Shown piece by piece: positions 1-8,513 of a DNA stretch of 64,000 bases; position 1 is the first letter of the stretch, and the number at the start of each line of letters is the position of its first letter. The stretch lies in contig CAZOLJ010000017.1 of NCBI GenBank assembly GCA_964580575.1, positions 1-64,000 of the forward strand, written 5' to 3'. The stretch comes from CAVPDE01 sp964580575. GTDB lineage: Bacteria; Desulfobacterota; DSM-4660; Desulfatiglandales; HGW-15. The position numbers and the translations under genes were made by a program. The notes beneath the pieces were generated by a model, which worked only from the letters and a program-made list of their open reading frames with translations, searched no databases and was not told where the DNA came from.

Positions 1-118
1 GCTCAGGATCAGCTACAAGGCGCTCTTCAACAAGCTCAACGGGTTGGGCATCGGATGGGAAGAGCGGGAACCGCAGCGTGGAGCATGGAGCAGAGAGCAA
101 AAAACAAACCAAGAATAA
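1..118 (+). CDS. C-terminal end of an NtrC-type (sigma-54) response regulator, partial
   Basis: Only the last 38 codons are inside the window, ending at TAA 116-118. The first residues read LRISYKALFNKLNGLGIG, which matches the second helix of the Fis-type helix-turn-helix that closes NtrC-family enhancer-binding proteins. The remaining ~20 residues are a low-complexity tail that runs towards the repeat next to it. Regulators of this type commonly sit at the edge of exosortase-linked exopolysaccharide clusters, which fits the three polysaccharide genes that follow. The identification rests on a short segment; the upstream domains are not visible. Confidence 0.6.
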   Translation, partial: LRISYKALFNKLNGLGIGWEEREPQRGAWSREQKTNQE

Positions 119-213
119 TCACGAATACACGAAAGTACGAAAACGCGAAAGAAGAGGGATTTACATAGAAAGACAGATCCTTTTTGCGTTTTCCAAGTTC
201 GTGCTTTCGTGAT
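119..213. repeat. CACGAAA-type palindromic intergenic repeat, copy 1
   Basis: The left half is rich in CACGAA/ACGAAA units and the right half carries the complementary TTCGTGCTTTCGTGA, so the transcript could fold into a long hairpin. Related copies lie at 942-982, 2391-2487 and 4155-4250, one in each gap of the polysaccharide gene cluster. Confidence 0.7.
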
Positions 214-265
214 TGCGCTTTTGAAAGAAATTGAACTTTGGATTTGGCCTCAAGGAGGATCTGAC

Positions 266-847
266 ATGATCAAAACAAAGTGCAGAACAAGCATTTGGGT
301 TAGCACTATGCTAACGATCTTATTACTGGTAAGTGAGGCTTCCTCGCAGGCACCTGCACAGGACAATTCCTACCGGATCGGGCCGAACGACGTCCTCAAC
401 ATCTTCGTCTGGAAAGAAGCGGAGCTCACCCGCGACGTGACCGTCATGCCGGACGGCAAGATCACCTATCCCCTGATCGGCGAAATCATGGCCCAGGGCC
501 AGACCGCGTCAGAGCTCAAGAAAGCCATCGCAGACAAGCTTCAGAGCTTTGTCACCGCCCCTGAGGTGACGGTCATCGTCAAAGAGAGCAGAAGCCAGGT
601 GGTGTACGCCATAGGGAAGCTGACGCGCCCGGGTCCCATTGCTTTAGCTCCCGGCATGACCGTGATGCAGGCTCTTTCCGCAGCCGGCGGCTTTGCCGAG
701 TGGGCGGATCCCAAAAACATTCTCATCGTAAGGAAGGAAGGGGGCAAGGAGACCCAGCTGCGGTTCAACTACAAGGAGTTCACATCGGGCGAGAAGCTGG
801 AGCAGAACATCCTGCTCAAACCCGGCGACACGCTCGTAGTACCATGA
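266..847 (+). CDS. Polysaccharide export protein, Wza/SLBB family
   Basis: A 193-residue periplasmic or outer-membrane polysaccharide export protein. I chose ATG 266 because AAGGAGG stands seven bases upstream and the next residues form a signal peptide (hydrophobic stretch around residues 10-24, then Ala/Ser-rich cleavage region). The mature part starts with YRIGPNDVLNIFVWKE, the classic Poly_export motif, followed by the VTVMPDGKITYPLIGEI block and an SLBB domain from about residue 105 (VVYAIGKLTRPGPIAL). Shorter than E. coli Wza (379 residues), as is usual for exosortase-associated exporters with a single SLBB domain. It probably forms the outer-membrane channel for the polymer controlled by the Wzz-like protein two genes downstream. 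Confidence 0.9.
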   Translation: MIKTKCRTSIWVSTMLTILLLVSEASSQAPAQDNSYRIGPNDVLNIFVWKEAELTRDVTVMPDGKITYPLIGEIMAQGQTASELKKAIADKLQSFVTAPEVTVIVKESRSQVVYAIGKLTRPGPIALAPGMTVMQALSAAGGFAEWADPKNILIVRKEGGKETQLRFNYKEFTSGEKLEQNILLKPGDTLVVP

Positions 848-941
848 TTGACCACAGAATCACGGAAGAAAATTAGAGATGAGGCGCCATAGGGATCTTG
901 CAGACCTGGAGCTTTTGGGCGAAAAACCCTGATGCAACCCC

Positions 942-982
942 TTATCACGAGAACACGAAAGAGGAGGGGTGCTTTCGTGATT
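942..982. repeat. CACGAAA-type repeat, short copy 2
   Basis: A shortened copy: TATCACGAGAACACGAAAG followed closely by GTGCTTTCGTGA, giving a small stem-loop between the export protein and the barrel gene. Confidence 0.6.
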
Positions 983-1040
983 AAGTTCTTGACAAGGTTT
1001 GGTTTTCGGGCTTTGACCTTTGCCATTAGGAGCGTGAGCC

Positions 1041-2336
1041 ATGCAATTACTAAAAAGAGACAGCTTGGTACATACGCTTTTATCAGTTACGCTGGTATGT
1101 GTCCCATTCGTAGCTGGGGCTCATGCTCAGACTAGGATTGAAGTGACTCCTATGATCACGGTCGCTGAAACCTACGACGACAACATATTCCTCACAAAGA
1201 ATAACAAAGTCAGCGACTACATCACTGTGGTGACGCCAAGCGTTGCCTTGGGACTTGTCCGCGAGCACACCAATCTTCAGGTGAGGTACGCGCCAAGCTT
1301 CAACAGGTATGCGGACCGCGACGACCAGAATAACACATCACATTCCGCAGGATTGGTCTTTGGCCAGGATTTGGTTCAGGGTCTCCGCTTCAACCTGACG
1401 GGCACCTACCTCCAGTCCAACGATCCTCTGGAAGATCCTCAAAACGTTCAGGGCCTGAGGCAGACTAGAAGCGAATACTGGACAAACACCACCGATGCGA
1501 ATCTGAGTTACATCTTCGGCGCCGAGAACCGGGTAAACGTGGGATACAGGCATAATTACTACAAAAACGATCAAATCACCCTCGATGACAGTAAAATCCA
1601 AAATCCTTATGCCAATCTGACCTATTGGTTTGACGTGCAAAACGGCGGCGAGGTGACCTACGGCTACACGGACGCAGAGTACACGCGGGACGATAACCTT
1701 CTTGCTGAGAGTGATTACACGTCAAACTCTGCAGGGATACGTTACCTGCGCCGGTTTACACCCAACTCAACAGGCTATGTCGGTTACAACTACACGACTT
1801 ACGATTACGAGCGGATTCTTCCACAGGATTTCGATGTCCACAACGGCTTGGTTGGCGTGGACCATTCGTTTTCTCCTGAGTACTCGGTCTCTGCGAGCCT
1901 GGGATACTTCATCCGAGTCAAAGAGATAACCGACAATGAAGACGGCCCAACCTACACCGCTTCATTGACCCGCAACTTCGCTAGAGGAAATATCACAGTG
2001 GGTGGAAACGGCGGCTGGTCCTACGAAAACCTGCAACAGGGCGCGGGATTGACGAGCGGTTTCAGCAAATACTATGGAGGGTACGTCAACGGCAGGTATG
2101 AGATTCTAGAGCGCGTGAACCTTTATGCCGGCTTGTCCTACAGGCATGACAAATACACACTCGACAGTGCTGATTTCTTTAGGGGCAATTGTGGTGTAAG
2201 ATGGGACTTCCTCCGATATTTCTTTGTGGCCCTGGATTACAGCTACATCGACAGGAGTTCAGATCTCGGATTCGACGAATATACGGGCAACAGGATCATG
2301 CTGACCGTTGGAGCAAGCAAGCTGTATCAATGGTAG
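1041..2336 (+). CDS. Outer-membrane beta-barrel protein of the polysaccharide locus
   Basis: A 431-residue protein with an N-terminal signal peptide (hydrophobic residues about 10-28, AHAQ cleavage region). The rest is made of alternating short strands rich in Tyr, Asn, Asp and aromatic residues (for example VRYAPSFNRYADRDDQNN, VGYRHNYYKND, YGYTDAEYTRDDN), and it ends in a C-terminal aromatic residue (LYQW), the usual assembly signal of outer-membrane barrels. It resembles the BBP2/PEP-CTERM-system-associated outer-membrane proteins found between Wza-like and Wzz-like genes in exosortase loci. It probably helps pass or anchor the polymer at the outer membrane; the exact role is inferred from position. 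Confidence 0.75.
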   Translation: MQLLKRDSLVHTLLSVTLVCVPFVAGAHAQTRIEVTPMITVAETYDDNIFLTKNNKVSDYITVVTPSVALGLVREHTNLQVRYAPSFNRYADRDDQNNTSHSAGLVFGQDLVQGLRFNLTGTYLQSNDPLEDPQNVQGLRQTRSEYWTNTTDANLSYIFGAENRVNVGYRHNYYKNDQITLDDSKIQNPYANLTYWFDVQNGGEVTYGYTDAEYTRDDNLLAESDYTSNSAGIRYLRRFTPNSTGYVGYNYTTYDYERILPQDFDVHNGLVGVDHSFSPEYSVSASLGYFIRVKEITDNEDGPTYTASLTRNFARGNITVGGNGGWSYENLQQGAGLTSGFSKYYGGYVNGRYEILERVNLYAGLSYRHDKYTLDSADFFRGNCGVRWDFLRYFFVALDYSYIDRSSDLGFDEYTGNRIMLTVGASKLYQW

Positions 2337-2390
2337 AAGAGAGAAGACAAGGAGACAGAATACAGGAGACAACATTAAAAGCCAAAACAC

Positions 2391-2487
2391 TATCACGAAA
2401 AAACGAAGGGACGAAATCATGAAAGAAAAGGGTTTACTTAAACACCCTTGCCCTTTTTCGTGTTTTCCAAATTTCGTGCTTTCGTGA
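2391..2487. repeat. CACGAAA-type palindromic repeat, copy 3
   Basis: Left arm TATCACGAAAAAACGAAGG; right arm CGTGTTTTCC and TTCGTGCTTTCGTGAT. The middle carries a CCCTTGCCCTTTTT motif shared with copy 4. Confidence 0.7.
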
Positions 2488-2538
2488 TGGGCAGTTGAAT
2501 TTCAATGCTCTCTTTTGTTTTCTTGTTTTTAGAGGTTC

Positions 2539-4104
2539 GTGATGGAAACTCATGAAATCACCAAGTACCTGGAGATTGTGCAAAGGCGCAAGTACTGGAT
2601 CATCATTCCTTTCCTGGTATCGATCCTCGCTGGCTTGGCCTACACCCTAGTCGCGCCAAAGGTCTATGAAGCGCAGACCCTGATCCTGGTACAATCACAG
2701 AGTGTGCCCCAGGATTTTGTACGATCCATTGTAACGGACGCCATCGAGGACAGGCTCAGGACAATTTCACAGCAGGTGACAAGCCGCACTAATCTGGAGG
2801 CAGTCATTCGCGATCACCGATTGTCGCAGGAAATGGGTCATTCTACAGGGCTCGATCAAGTCGTGGAAGCAGTAAGAAAAAGAATCAAAATCGATGTCAG
2901 CAGAGGCACGTCAGGCAGGGGAGGCACGGGTGCGTTCGCTCTTTCTTTTCGAGGACCGGATCCGAAAAAAGTGATGCAGGTTACGAATACTTTGGCTTCG
3001 AACTTCATATCACAGAACCTCGAAATCAGGGAATCTCAAGTCCTGGGTACTTCTGCGTTCTTGGCAGATGAACTCGACTCCGTCAGAAAACGTTTGCTGG
3101 CAAAGGAGGAGGAGCTCAAAGGATACCGGGAACGATACATGGGAGGACTTCCCGATCAGTTGAACGCCAATCTGGCCATGCTTCAAAGGCTTCAGTCGCA
3201 GGCCGATCAGCTCAGCAAGAATCTTGCGGATGCGGAGAACCGAAAAATCCTTGTTCAGCAGACGGTTGAGGAGGCGCGAAAGGGAAGACAGGCAGTGGTC
3301 TCTCCCTCTGCCCAGGGATCGGAAATGAGGGACCTCACGTCCCTGAGAAATGAGCTGGCTGCCCTCGAAGCCAAGTACACCAGCAGTCATCCGGATGTGG
3401 TGAGGTTAAAGAAAACGATCGAGACTCTGGAGGCTTCAGAGTCAAAACAGTCGCCTGATTCAGCAGGAAAAACAGTAGGCCTGTCGAGAGCGGAGCAGAC
3501 GCTTGTACAGCAGCTGAGGGACATTGAACTGGACATTGCGAGCGCCAAAGTGGAGATGAGAAAAGTCCAGGGAGAAATGACAGTATATCAGAAGAGAGTG
3601 GAGGACACACCGAAGAGGGAACAGGAGCTGTTCTCTATCCAGCGGGACTACGAGAATTTGAAATCGCTGTACGACTCCCTCCTAAAGAGAAAACTGGAGG
3701 CCGACATAGCCGTTAGCATGGAGAAAAAGCAGAAGGGTGAACAGTTCAGAGTCATTGATCCTGCTAAGATCCCCACTTACCCGGTGGATCCTGATATCAG
3801 AAAAATCTTCCTCATGGTTCTAGCCTTGGGACTTGGGGTGGGGGGAGGGCTGGTCTATCTGGTGGAGATGATGGACACATCGTACCGGAGCCCTGATGAG
3901 ATACAGAAAGATCTCAAACTTCCCATCCTGGTGAGCATTCCGTACCGGCACACAGAACAGGAGATCACATGGCGAAAGAGGAAGGAGGTTCTCAAGGCAG
4001 CGGGTGTGGCGGCAGGCTTTGTGGTTTCGGTTGTGGCGATCGTGGTCGGTACGAAGGGTTTTGATGCAACGATTCAGTACATGAAGGAACTGGCCGGCCT
4101 GTAA
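2539..4104 (+). CDS. Wzz/GumC-type polysaccharide chain-length determinant
   Basis: A 521-residue inner-membrane polysaccharide co-polymerase. Residues ~17-40 form the first membrane helix (YWIIIPFLVSILAGLAYTLV) after a short cytoplasmic ITKYLEIVQRRK segment typical of Wzz domains. Residues ~170-390 are a long periplasmic coiled coil. A second membrane helix lies near 420-440, just after the Pro-rich DPAKIPTYPVDPD motif, and a third near 475-500. There is no fused BY-kinase domain; the protein stops shortly after the last helix, so a separate kinase (often XrtA-associated) would be expected outside the window. It matches XrtA-system chain-length determinants in size and layout. Confidence 0.88.
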   Translation: MMETHEITKYLEIVQRRKYWIIIPFLVSILAGLAYTLVAPKVYEAQTLILVQSQSVPQDFVRSIVTDAIEDRLRTISQQVTSRTNLEAVIRDHRLSQEMGHSTGLDQVVEAVRKRIKIDVSRGTSGRGGTGAFALSFRGPDPKKVMQVTNTLASNFISQNLEIRESQVLGTSAFLADELDSVRKRLLAKEEELKGYRERYMGGLPDQLNANLAMLQRLQSQADQLSKNLADAENRKILVQQTVEEARKGRQAVVSPSAQGSEMRDLTSLRNELAALEAKYTSSHPDVVRLKKTIETLEASESKQSPDSAGKTVGLSRAEQTLVQQLRDIELDIASAKVEMRKVQGEMTVYQKRVEDTPKREQELFSIQRDYENLKSLYDSLLKRKLEADIAVSMEKKQKGEQFRVIDPAKIPTYPVDPDIRKIFLMVLALGLGVGGGLVYLVEMMDTSYRSPDEIQKDLKLPILVSIPYRHTEQEITWRKRKEVLKAAGVAAGFVVSVVAIVVGTKGFDATIQYMKELAGL

Positions 4105-4154
4105 CCCTAATGATATCACCCCAGACACAAAAGGAAACAACTGAAGAAAGGACC

Positions 4155-4250
4155 TATCACGAAAACACGAAGGTACGAAGGCACGAAAGAAGATGGTTTG
4201 ATAAACCCCCTTGCCCTTTTTCGTGTTTTCCGATTTTCGTGCTTTCGTGG
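4155..4250. repeat. CACGAAA-type palindromic repeat, copy 4
   Basis: The clearest copy: three CACGAA/TACGAAG units followed by CCCTTGCCCTTTTTCGTG and TTCGTGCTTTCGTGG. The two halves are largely complementary. About 160 bases beyond it, up to the next gene, hold nothing I can name. Confidence 0.7.
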
Positions 4251-4415
4251 TGAATGGTTTAGGCCCTTAGGGTTTTTAAATTACCCACATGTTGTCAGTA
4301 CGCATGTTGAGCAGTGAGGTTGAGTTTTGCAAGGAGCTTGAGCATTTCATTTCGCAGGGTGTCGTATGAGGTATCTATTTGGTTGCGGCCAAAGGCCCGC
4401 ATTGGGCACTTGAGG

Positions 4416-4784
4416 ATGAAAGCTTTTGAGTGCAAGAAATGTGGAGAGTGCTGTTACGGCGAAGGCGGCATTCTTCTTCAATCGGAGGAAATCGAAAAGA
4501 TCGCCGATTTCCTCGGCCTGACCGCCGAGTCCTTCATCGCTCTCCACGGTGAGGAAAGACATGGCCGGCTCTATATCCGAAGCGCTTCGAGCGGCTACTG
4601 CACTTTTTTCGATCAGGATCAGCAGTGCCTTATCCACCCGGTCAAACCGGGACCGTGCTCGCTGTGGCCCTTTTACCCTGCCCTTGTGAAAGACAGAGCG
4701 ACGTGGAATCATGCCAAAGAAGCGTGTCCCGGCATCAATCCTGAGGCTTCTTTTCAGGGTTTTGTGAAGGAATCCAAAGAATGA
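4416..4784 (+). CDS. YkgJ-family cysteine-cluster protein
   Basis: A 122-residue protein of the YkgJ/CxxCxxCC family (proposed zinc or iron-chelating domain). The cysteine cluster ECKKCGECCYG starts at residue 4 and pairs with later cysteines in CTFFDQDQQCLIHPVKPGPC and in the C-terminal ACPG. Translation could start at GTG 4314, but the extra 34 residues are unlike the family, so ATG 4416 is preferred. Its stop overlaps the ATG of the ComF gene by four bases, so the two are translationally coupled. The biochemical role of the family is not established. Confidence 0.8.
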   Translation: MKAFECKKCGECCYGEGGILLQSEEIEKIADFLGLTAESFIALHGEERHGRLYIRSASSGYCTFFDQDQQCLIHPVKPGPCSLWPFYPALVKDRATWNHAKEACPGINPEASFQGFVKESKE

Positions 4785-5524
4785 AAGCCCTGAAAAGCCT
4801 GATCGATTTGATCTACCCGCCGCGATGTCTTGTCTGCCAGGCGTTCCTGCAGGACCAGAATACCCTGCAGGGCGATCAGAACCTTCCCTTTTGCCAGGAT
4901 TGCTTCAAGGGCTTCACGGAGATCGAGTCCCCGATTTGTTCCTTGTGCGGAAGGCCCTTTTCTGGCGGGACAGAGCGGGATCGCGTCTGTGAAGATTGCC
5001 TCAGGAAGAGGCCCTCTTATGACATTGCACGGGCCCCTTATCTTTACGCCGGGGCCTTGATGACGGCGATCCACGAGCTGAAATACGCTCAGAGGACTCA
5101 CCTGGCCGATTCCCTGGGGTCCCTTCTTGCCTCCTTTGCACAAACCCGGATCGGAGAACTGAAAGGATCCTTGATCATGCCCGTTCCTCTTCATCCCAGA
5201 CGCTTGAGAGCCAGGGGCTTCAACCAGAGTCTCCTTCTTGCAAGGGTCGTGGCATCAAAAACAGACTCTGACTTGGATTTCCTCTCCCTCAGAAGAACGA
5301 AGTTCACAAAACCTCAGACCGGGCTGAGCAGTGAAGAAAGAAAGAAAAATGTGCGAAAAGCCTTTGAAGTCGTGAAACCCCAGGCTGTCAAAGGGAGAAC
5401 GATTCTGCTGGTGGATGATGTGGCGACTACGGGCAGCACGCTGAACGAGTGTGCCAAAGCACTGAAGCGGGCCCGCGCCGACGGAGTCCTTTGTCTGGTC
5501 CTGGCCCGAACCTCAACCGCATAA
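4781..5524 (+). CDS. ComF-family phosphoribosyltransferase-like protein
   Basis: 247 residues. The N-terminal part has a four-cysteine zinc finger (YPPRCLVCQ, then FCQDC, ICSLCGRPF and CEDC). The C-terminal part is a PRTase fold with the PRPP-binding loop ILLVDDVATTGSTLNECA near residues 207-224. ComF proteins act in DNA uptake (transformation) in some bacteria but are widespread in non-competent ones, where the substrate is unknown. It begins with ATGA overlapping the YkgJ-type gene. Confidence 0.88.
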   Translation: MKALKSLIDLIYPPRCLVCQAFLQDQNTLQGDQNLPFCQDCFKGFTEIESPICSLCGRPFSGGTERDRVCEDCLRKRPSYDIARAPYLYAGALMTAIHELKYAQRTHLADSLGSLLASFAQTRIGELKGSLIMPVPLHPRRLRARGFNQSLLLARVVASKTDSDLDFLSLRRTKFTKPQTGLSSEERKKNVRKAFEVVKPQAVKGRTILLVDDVATTGSTLNECAKALKRARADGVLCLVLARTSTA

Positions 5525-5546
5525 CCTTTGCGCCCTCTGCGGTAAG

Positions 5547-6056
5547 ATGCCTTCGAGACAGGTGAAGAACATGGAAGAATACAGAAAGAAGGTCAAAGAC
5601 CTCTCGGACCTCGAGAAGGAGATCAAGGCGCTCAAGGCTCATGGAAAGCACATCGTCTTCACCAACGGCTGCTTCGATCTGCTCCACCCCGGGCACATGC
5701 GCTACCTTTATGCCGCCCGGCAGATGGGCGACTATCTTGTCGTTGCAGTGAACACGGATCGCTCCGTGAGAATCATCAAGGGCGCGAACAGGCCTATCCA
5801 GTCCCAGGACGAAAGGACGGAGCTCGTAGCCGCTTTGAGCTTTGTGGATGCGGTGGTTCTCTTCGATGAGGACAATCCTCTGAAGGTGATCAAGCAATTG
5901 GTTCCGAATGTTCTCGTCAAAGGAGGAGATTGGACCGAGGACAAGATCATCGGAGCGGAGGTGGTCAAGAAGGCGGGCGGAGTGGTCAAGAGCCTTCCTT
6001 TCGTGGCAGGCTACTCGACGAGCGCCATTATCGAAAGAATAAGGGATAAACGTTAA
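5547..6056 (+). CDS. rfaE2: D-glycero-beta-D-manno-heptose 1-phosphate adenylyltransferase (RfaE2)
   Basis: 169 residues. It transfers AMP to heptose 1-phosphate to make ADP-heptose for LPS core. The nucleotidyltransferase signature is clear: VFTNGCFDLLHPGHMRYL carries HPGH, followed by VVAVNTDRSV and the late YSTSAIIERI corresponding to the [S/T]TS motif. It matches the separate C-terminal half of E. coli HldE, so the kinase half (RfaE1) must be elsewhere. ATG 5571 is a possible alternative start, eight codons in. It lies 22 bases after comF. Confidence 0.9.
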   Translation: MPSRQVKNMEEYRKKVKDLSDLEKEIKALKAHGKHIVFTNGCFDLLHPGHMRYLYAARQMGDYLVVAVNTDRSVRIIKGANRPIQSQDERTELVAALSFVDAVVLFDEDNPLKVIKQLVPNVLVKGGDWTEDKIIGAEVVKKAGGVVKSLPFVAGYSTSAIIERIRDKR

Positions 6057-6102
6057 TAAGGGGTTGTCAGCCGTCGGCGGTCAGGGTGCGAGGATTCCAG
6101 AT

Positions 6103-7338
6103 ATGTTTGATGTTACAGCAGTTCGTAAGCAGTTCCCCTCCTTGTCACAAACTCAAAATGGGAAACCGGTCGTTTACTTTGACAACCCGGGCGGCACCCA
6201 GGTGCCGCAGACGGTCATCGACGCCATGGTCCACTACCTCCAGCAAGACAATGCGAACCATGGCGGCGCCTTCCCAACCAGTCGCCGCAGCGACGCTATG
6301 CTGGAGGAGGCTCATCAGGCCATAGCCGACATGCTCGGCGCCGCTTCCCGTAACGAAGTCGCCTTCGGCCCCAACATGACGACTCTGACTATGGGCTTGA
6401 GCCGTGCCCTGGCCCAATGGATAAAGCCGGGCGACGAAGTGATCGTCACCCGTCTGGATCATGACGCCAACATCAGTCCATGGATGCTTCTTGCCCGTGA
6501 CACGGGTGCCACCCTTCGTTGGGTGGATTTTCGCCACGAAGACTGTTCCCTCAACCTGGACGACATGGAAAGGCAGCTCTCTAAAAAAACCAAGATCGTC
6601 GCATGCGGCCTGGCCTCCAATGCCGTGGGAACGATCAATGACGTGGAGATGATTTCAAAAATGGCCCATGCCTTCGGCGCTCTTCTTTTTGTGGACGCTG
6701 TTCAGTATGCACCCCACGGCCCCATAGACGTTCAGGGCCTGGACTGTGACTTTCTGGTCTGTTCCGCTTACAAGTTCTTCGGTCCTCACGAAGGTGTTCT
6801 CTACGGCAAGTACGATCTTCTCGACCGTTTGCCGGCCTACAAGGTGAGGCCTGCCGACAATCGGCCGCCCCACAAATTCGAGACAGGCACACAGAACCAC
6901 GAAGGCATTGCCGGAACTCTTGCAGCCGTGGAATACCTTGTTTCCCTTTCCGGAGACAGGGGAACGCGTCGGGAGCGAATCCTCTCGAGCCTGAAACTGA
7001 TCCAGGACTATGAGCGCGGTCTTGTGACCCATTTGATCAACGGTCTCCAGCGGATCAAGGGGCTCCGGATCTACGGCATCACCGATCCGGGTCGCTTTGA
7101 CCAGCGCGTGCCTACTGTGGCTTTTCGTATCGAGGGCTTTGCCCCGCGCCGGATCGCCGACGCCCTTGGAGAACGCGGAATCTTTGTTTGGGACGGCAAC
7201 TACTACGCTCTTGCCGTGACGGAACGGCTGGATGTGGAAGACAAGGGCGGCATGATCCGCGTGGGCCTGGTGCATTACAACACGATTGAAGAAGGGGATC
7301 GACTGCTAGAAGAACTGCATCGACTCACAAAATCTTGA
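6103..7338 (+). CDS. Cysteine desulfurase-like PLP enzyme (TIGR01976-like)
   Basis: 411 residues from ATG 6103 (a TTG at 6064 would add 13 unlike residues). Fold-type I PLP enzyme: VYFDNPGGTQVPQ at the N terminus, HDANISPW in the cofactor region, LLFVDAVQYAPH with the PLP Asp, and the lysine in CSAYKFFGPHEG. The sequence RPADNRPPHKFETGTQNHEG is typical of the cysteine-desulfurase-like subfamily that carries an FETGT motif. The usual mobile-loop catalytic Cys of IscS/SufS is not obvious, so true desulfurase activity is uncertain; the subfamily could act on another substrate. Confidence 0.8.
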   Translation: MFDVTAVRKQFPSLSQTQNGKPVVYFDNPGGTQVPQTVIDAMVHYLQQDNANHGGAFPTSRRSDAMLEEAHQAIADMLGAASRNEVAFGPNMTTLTMGLSRALAQWIKPGDEVIVTRLDHDANISPWMLLARDTGATLRWVDFRHEDCSLNLDDMERQLSKKTKIVACGLASNAVGTINDVEMISKMAHAFGALLFVDAVQYAPHGPIDVQGLDCDFLVCSAYKFFGPHEGVLYGKYDLLDRLPAYKVRPADNRPPHKFETGTQNHEGIAGTLAAVEYLVSLSGDRGTRRERILSSLKLIQDYERGLVTHLINGLQRIKGLRIYGITDPGRFDQRVPTVAFRIEGFAPRRIADALGERGIFVWDGNYYALAVTERLDVEDKGGMIRVGLVHYNTIEEGDRLLEELHRLTKS

Positions 7339-7354
7339 AGCGCGAAGGCCCGGT

Positions 7355-7498
7355 CTAAGGAATGAGGGTAACTCCCTGTTCTTTAAAGTGTGGATCAAAG
7401 CCGAACACTGCTCTAATTCCCAAATTCCGCATGACCTCGAAACTCACGCAGTCCACGAGGCTTAGCCCTCGGCTGTCCGCTGCGAGCAACGCGGAGAC
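7355..7498 (-). pseudogene. Relic of a PIN-domain (VapC-type) toxin gene
   Basis: The reverse strand reads SALLAADSRGLSLVDCVSFE and then RAVFGFDPHFKEQGVTL to a stop. This is the C-terminal third of a PIN-domain nuclease, with the conserved acidic residues in SLVDC and FGFDPHF. No start, no N-terminal Asp and no antitoxin gene are present, and upstream (towards 7540) the frame runs into unrelated sequence, so it is a truncated remnant. Confidence 0.7.
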
Positions 7499-7541
7499 AC
7501 CCGAGCGATGCTGCTCAGGAGGGACGGAATTGTTATGGTCG

Positions 7542-8513
7542 CTAATCGTGCCAGTAGAGGGGGCCGTATTCACTCATGGCCTGCTTGACACGCTTGACAT
7601 ACTCCTGGGTTTGCCTGATGGGAGGGACCTGATACCCTGCTTCAACGACTTTTGTCGGTCCTGCGTTGTACGCTGCGAGAGAAAGGTCCAGGTTCTGATC
7701 GAAGCGCCGAAGAAGCGATTTCATGACCGTCAGGCCGATTCGAATATTCACGTCCGGATCGAACAGTCTCTCCGCCGTCACTTCATATTCTTCCCATGCC
7801 ACATGCGGCATGACCTGAAGCACCCCGATGGCTCCTTTTGGTGAAACGGCCTTGTGGTCGAATTTGGATTCAACTTTGGCCATGCTGAGCGCAAGCCGCG
7901 GTGCAACACCTAGCTCACGCGCGATCTTCCTGAGCCGCCTTTCGATCAGTGCCCGGTTCGCCGCCTCCAGATCTTGTAACGCATCACTGCCTCCCTGCCC
8001 GTCCGAGGGTGAACCGCCTATTCCATAAAGGACCCTCGGATTGTAAAGCACCGCTAGGCTGCCCAGCTCGCGGTCAAGAGACTCCAGGATTGCGTGCATC
8101 TCGCGGACCAGGGAGCGGTAGCTCTCACGCGCCGGCCGCGGGGACTGGGACCCATCGGTTGGTGCGGAGGGAATGAGCGCATGGACACCGTCATAGGCTT
8201 CCTGGAGCTTTTCCCCGATTTCTCCTTTCCCGTCATACTCCGGCAAGCCCCCAAGATCGTGAGCGACCTGAATGATTTCTTCCGTCATGCGCCGGAGGGT
8301 CTCTTTTTGTTCCGCATTTTCCTTCCCGAGGCGCTCGAACTCACGCCACGGCCCTCTCACGGTCCGATAATCTGCCACAATGTAGGATACGATGCCGAAC
8401 CACAAAACGACACAGCAGATCCCGAAGACCATGAGGGGCTTTGGAATGGCCAGCCTCTTCAGAGTCCCTGCTCCGCCGGGCATCAATAAAATTTGAAGCT
8501 TTTTTGCCGTCAC
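7542..8513 (-). CDS. Membrane-anchored lytic transglycosylase (SLT domain)
   Basis: 323 residues from GTG 8513; an ORF extension upstream reads through a dispersed repeat and is rejected. One membrane helix lies at residues ~26-46 (MVFGICCVVLWFGIVSYIVA) after a basic N terminus, then a coiled-coil stretch, then an SLT domain. The catalytic Glu is near residue 215 in SMAKVESKFDHKAVSP, followed by GAIGVLQVMP and LAAYNAGPTKV, all signature blocks of family 1 lytic transglycosylases. It cleaves the glycan strands of peptidoglycan in the periplasm. The short basic N terminus resembles those of M23-type cell-wall proteins. Confidence 0.88.
   Translation of the reverse strand: MTAKKLQILLMPGGAGTLKRLAIPKPLMVFGICCVVLWFGIVSYIVADYRTVRGPWREFERLGKENAEQKETLRRMTEEIIQVAHDLGGLPEYDGKGEIGEKLQEAYDGVHALIPSAPTDGSQSPRPARESYRSLVREMHAILESLDRELGSLAVLYNPRVLYGIGGSPSDGQGGSDALQDLEAANRALIERRLRKIARELGVAPRLALSMAKVESKFDHKAVSPKGAIGVLQVMPHVAWEEYEVTAERLFDPDVNIRIGLTVMKSLLRRFDQNLDLSLAAYNAGPTKVVEAGYQVPPIRQTQEYVKRVKQAMSEYGPLYWHD

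Noticed and set aside
119..4250. CRISPR array
   Set aside because: The CACGAAA repeats are not regularly spaced and have no uniform spacers; each copy is a single palindrome between genes.
4294..4402. 36-codon reverse ORF reading GRNQIDTSYDTLRNEMLKLL
   Set aside because: Looks like a possible protein remnant but is too short to assign and has no support.
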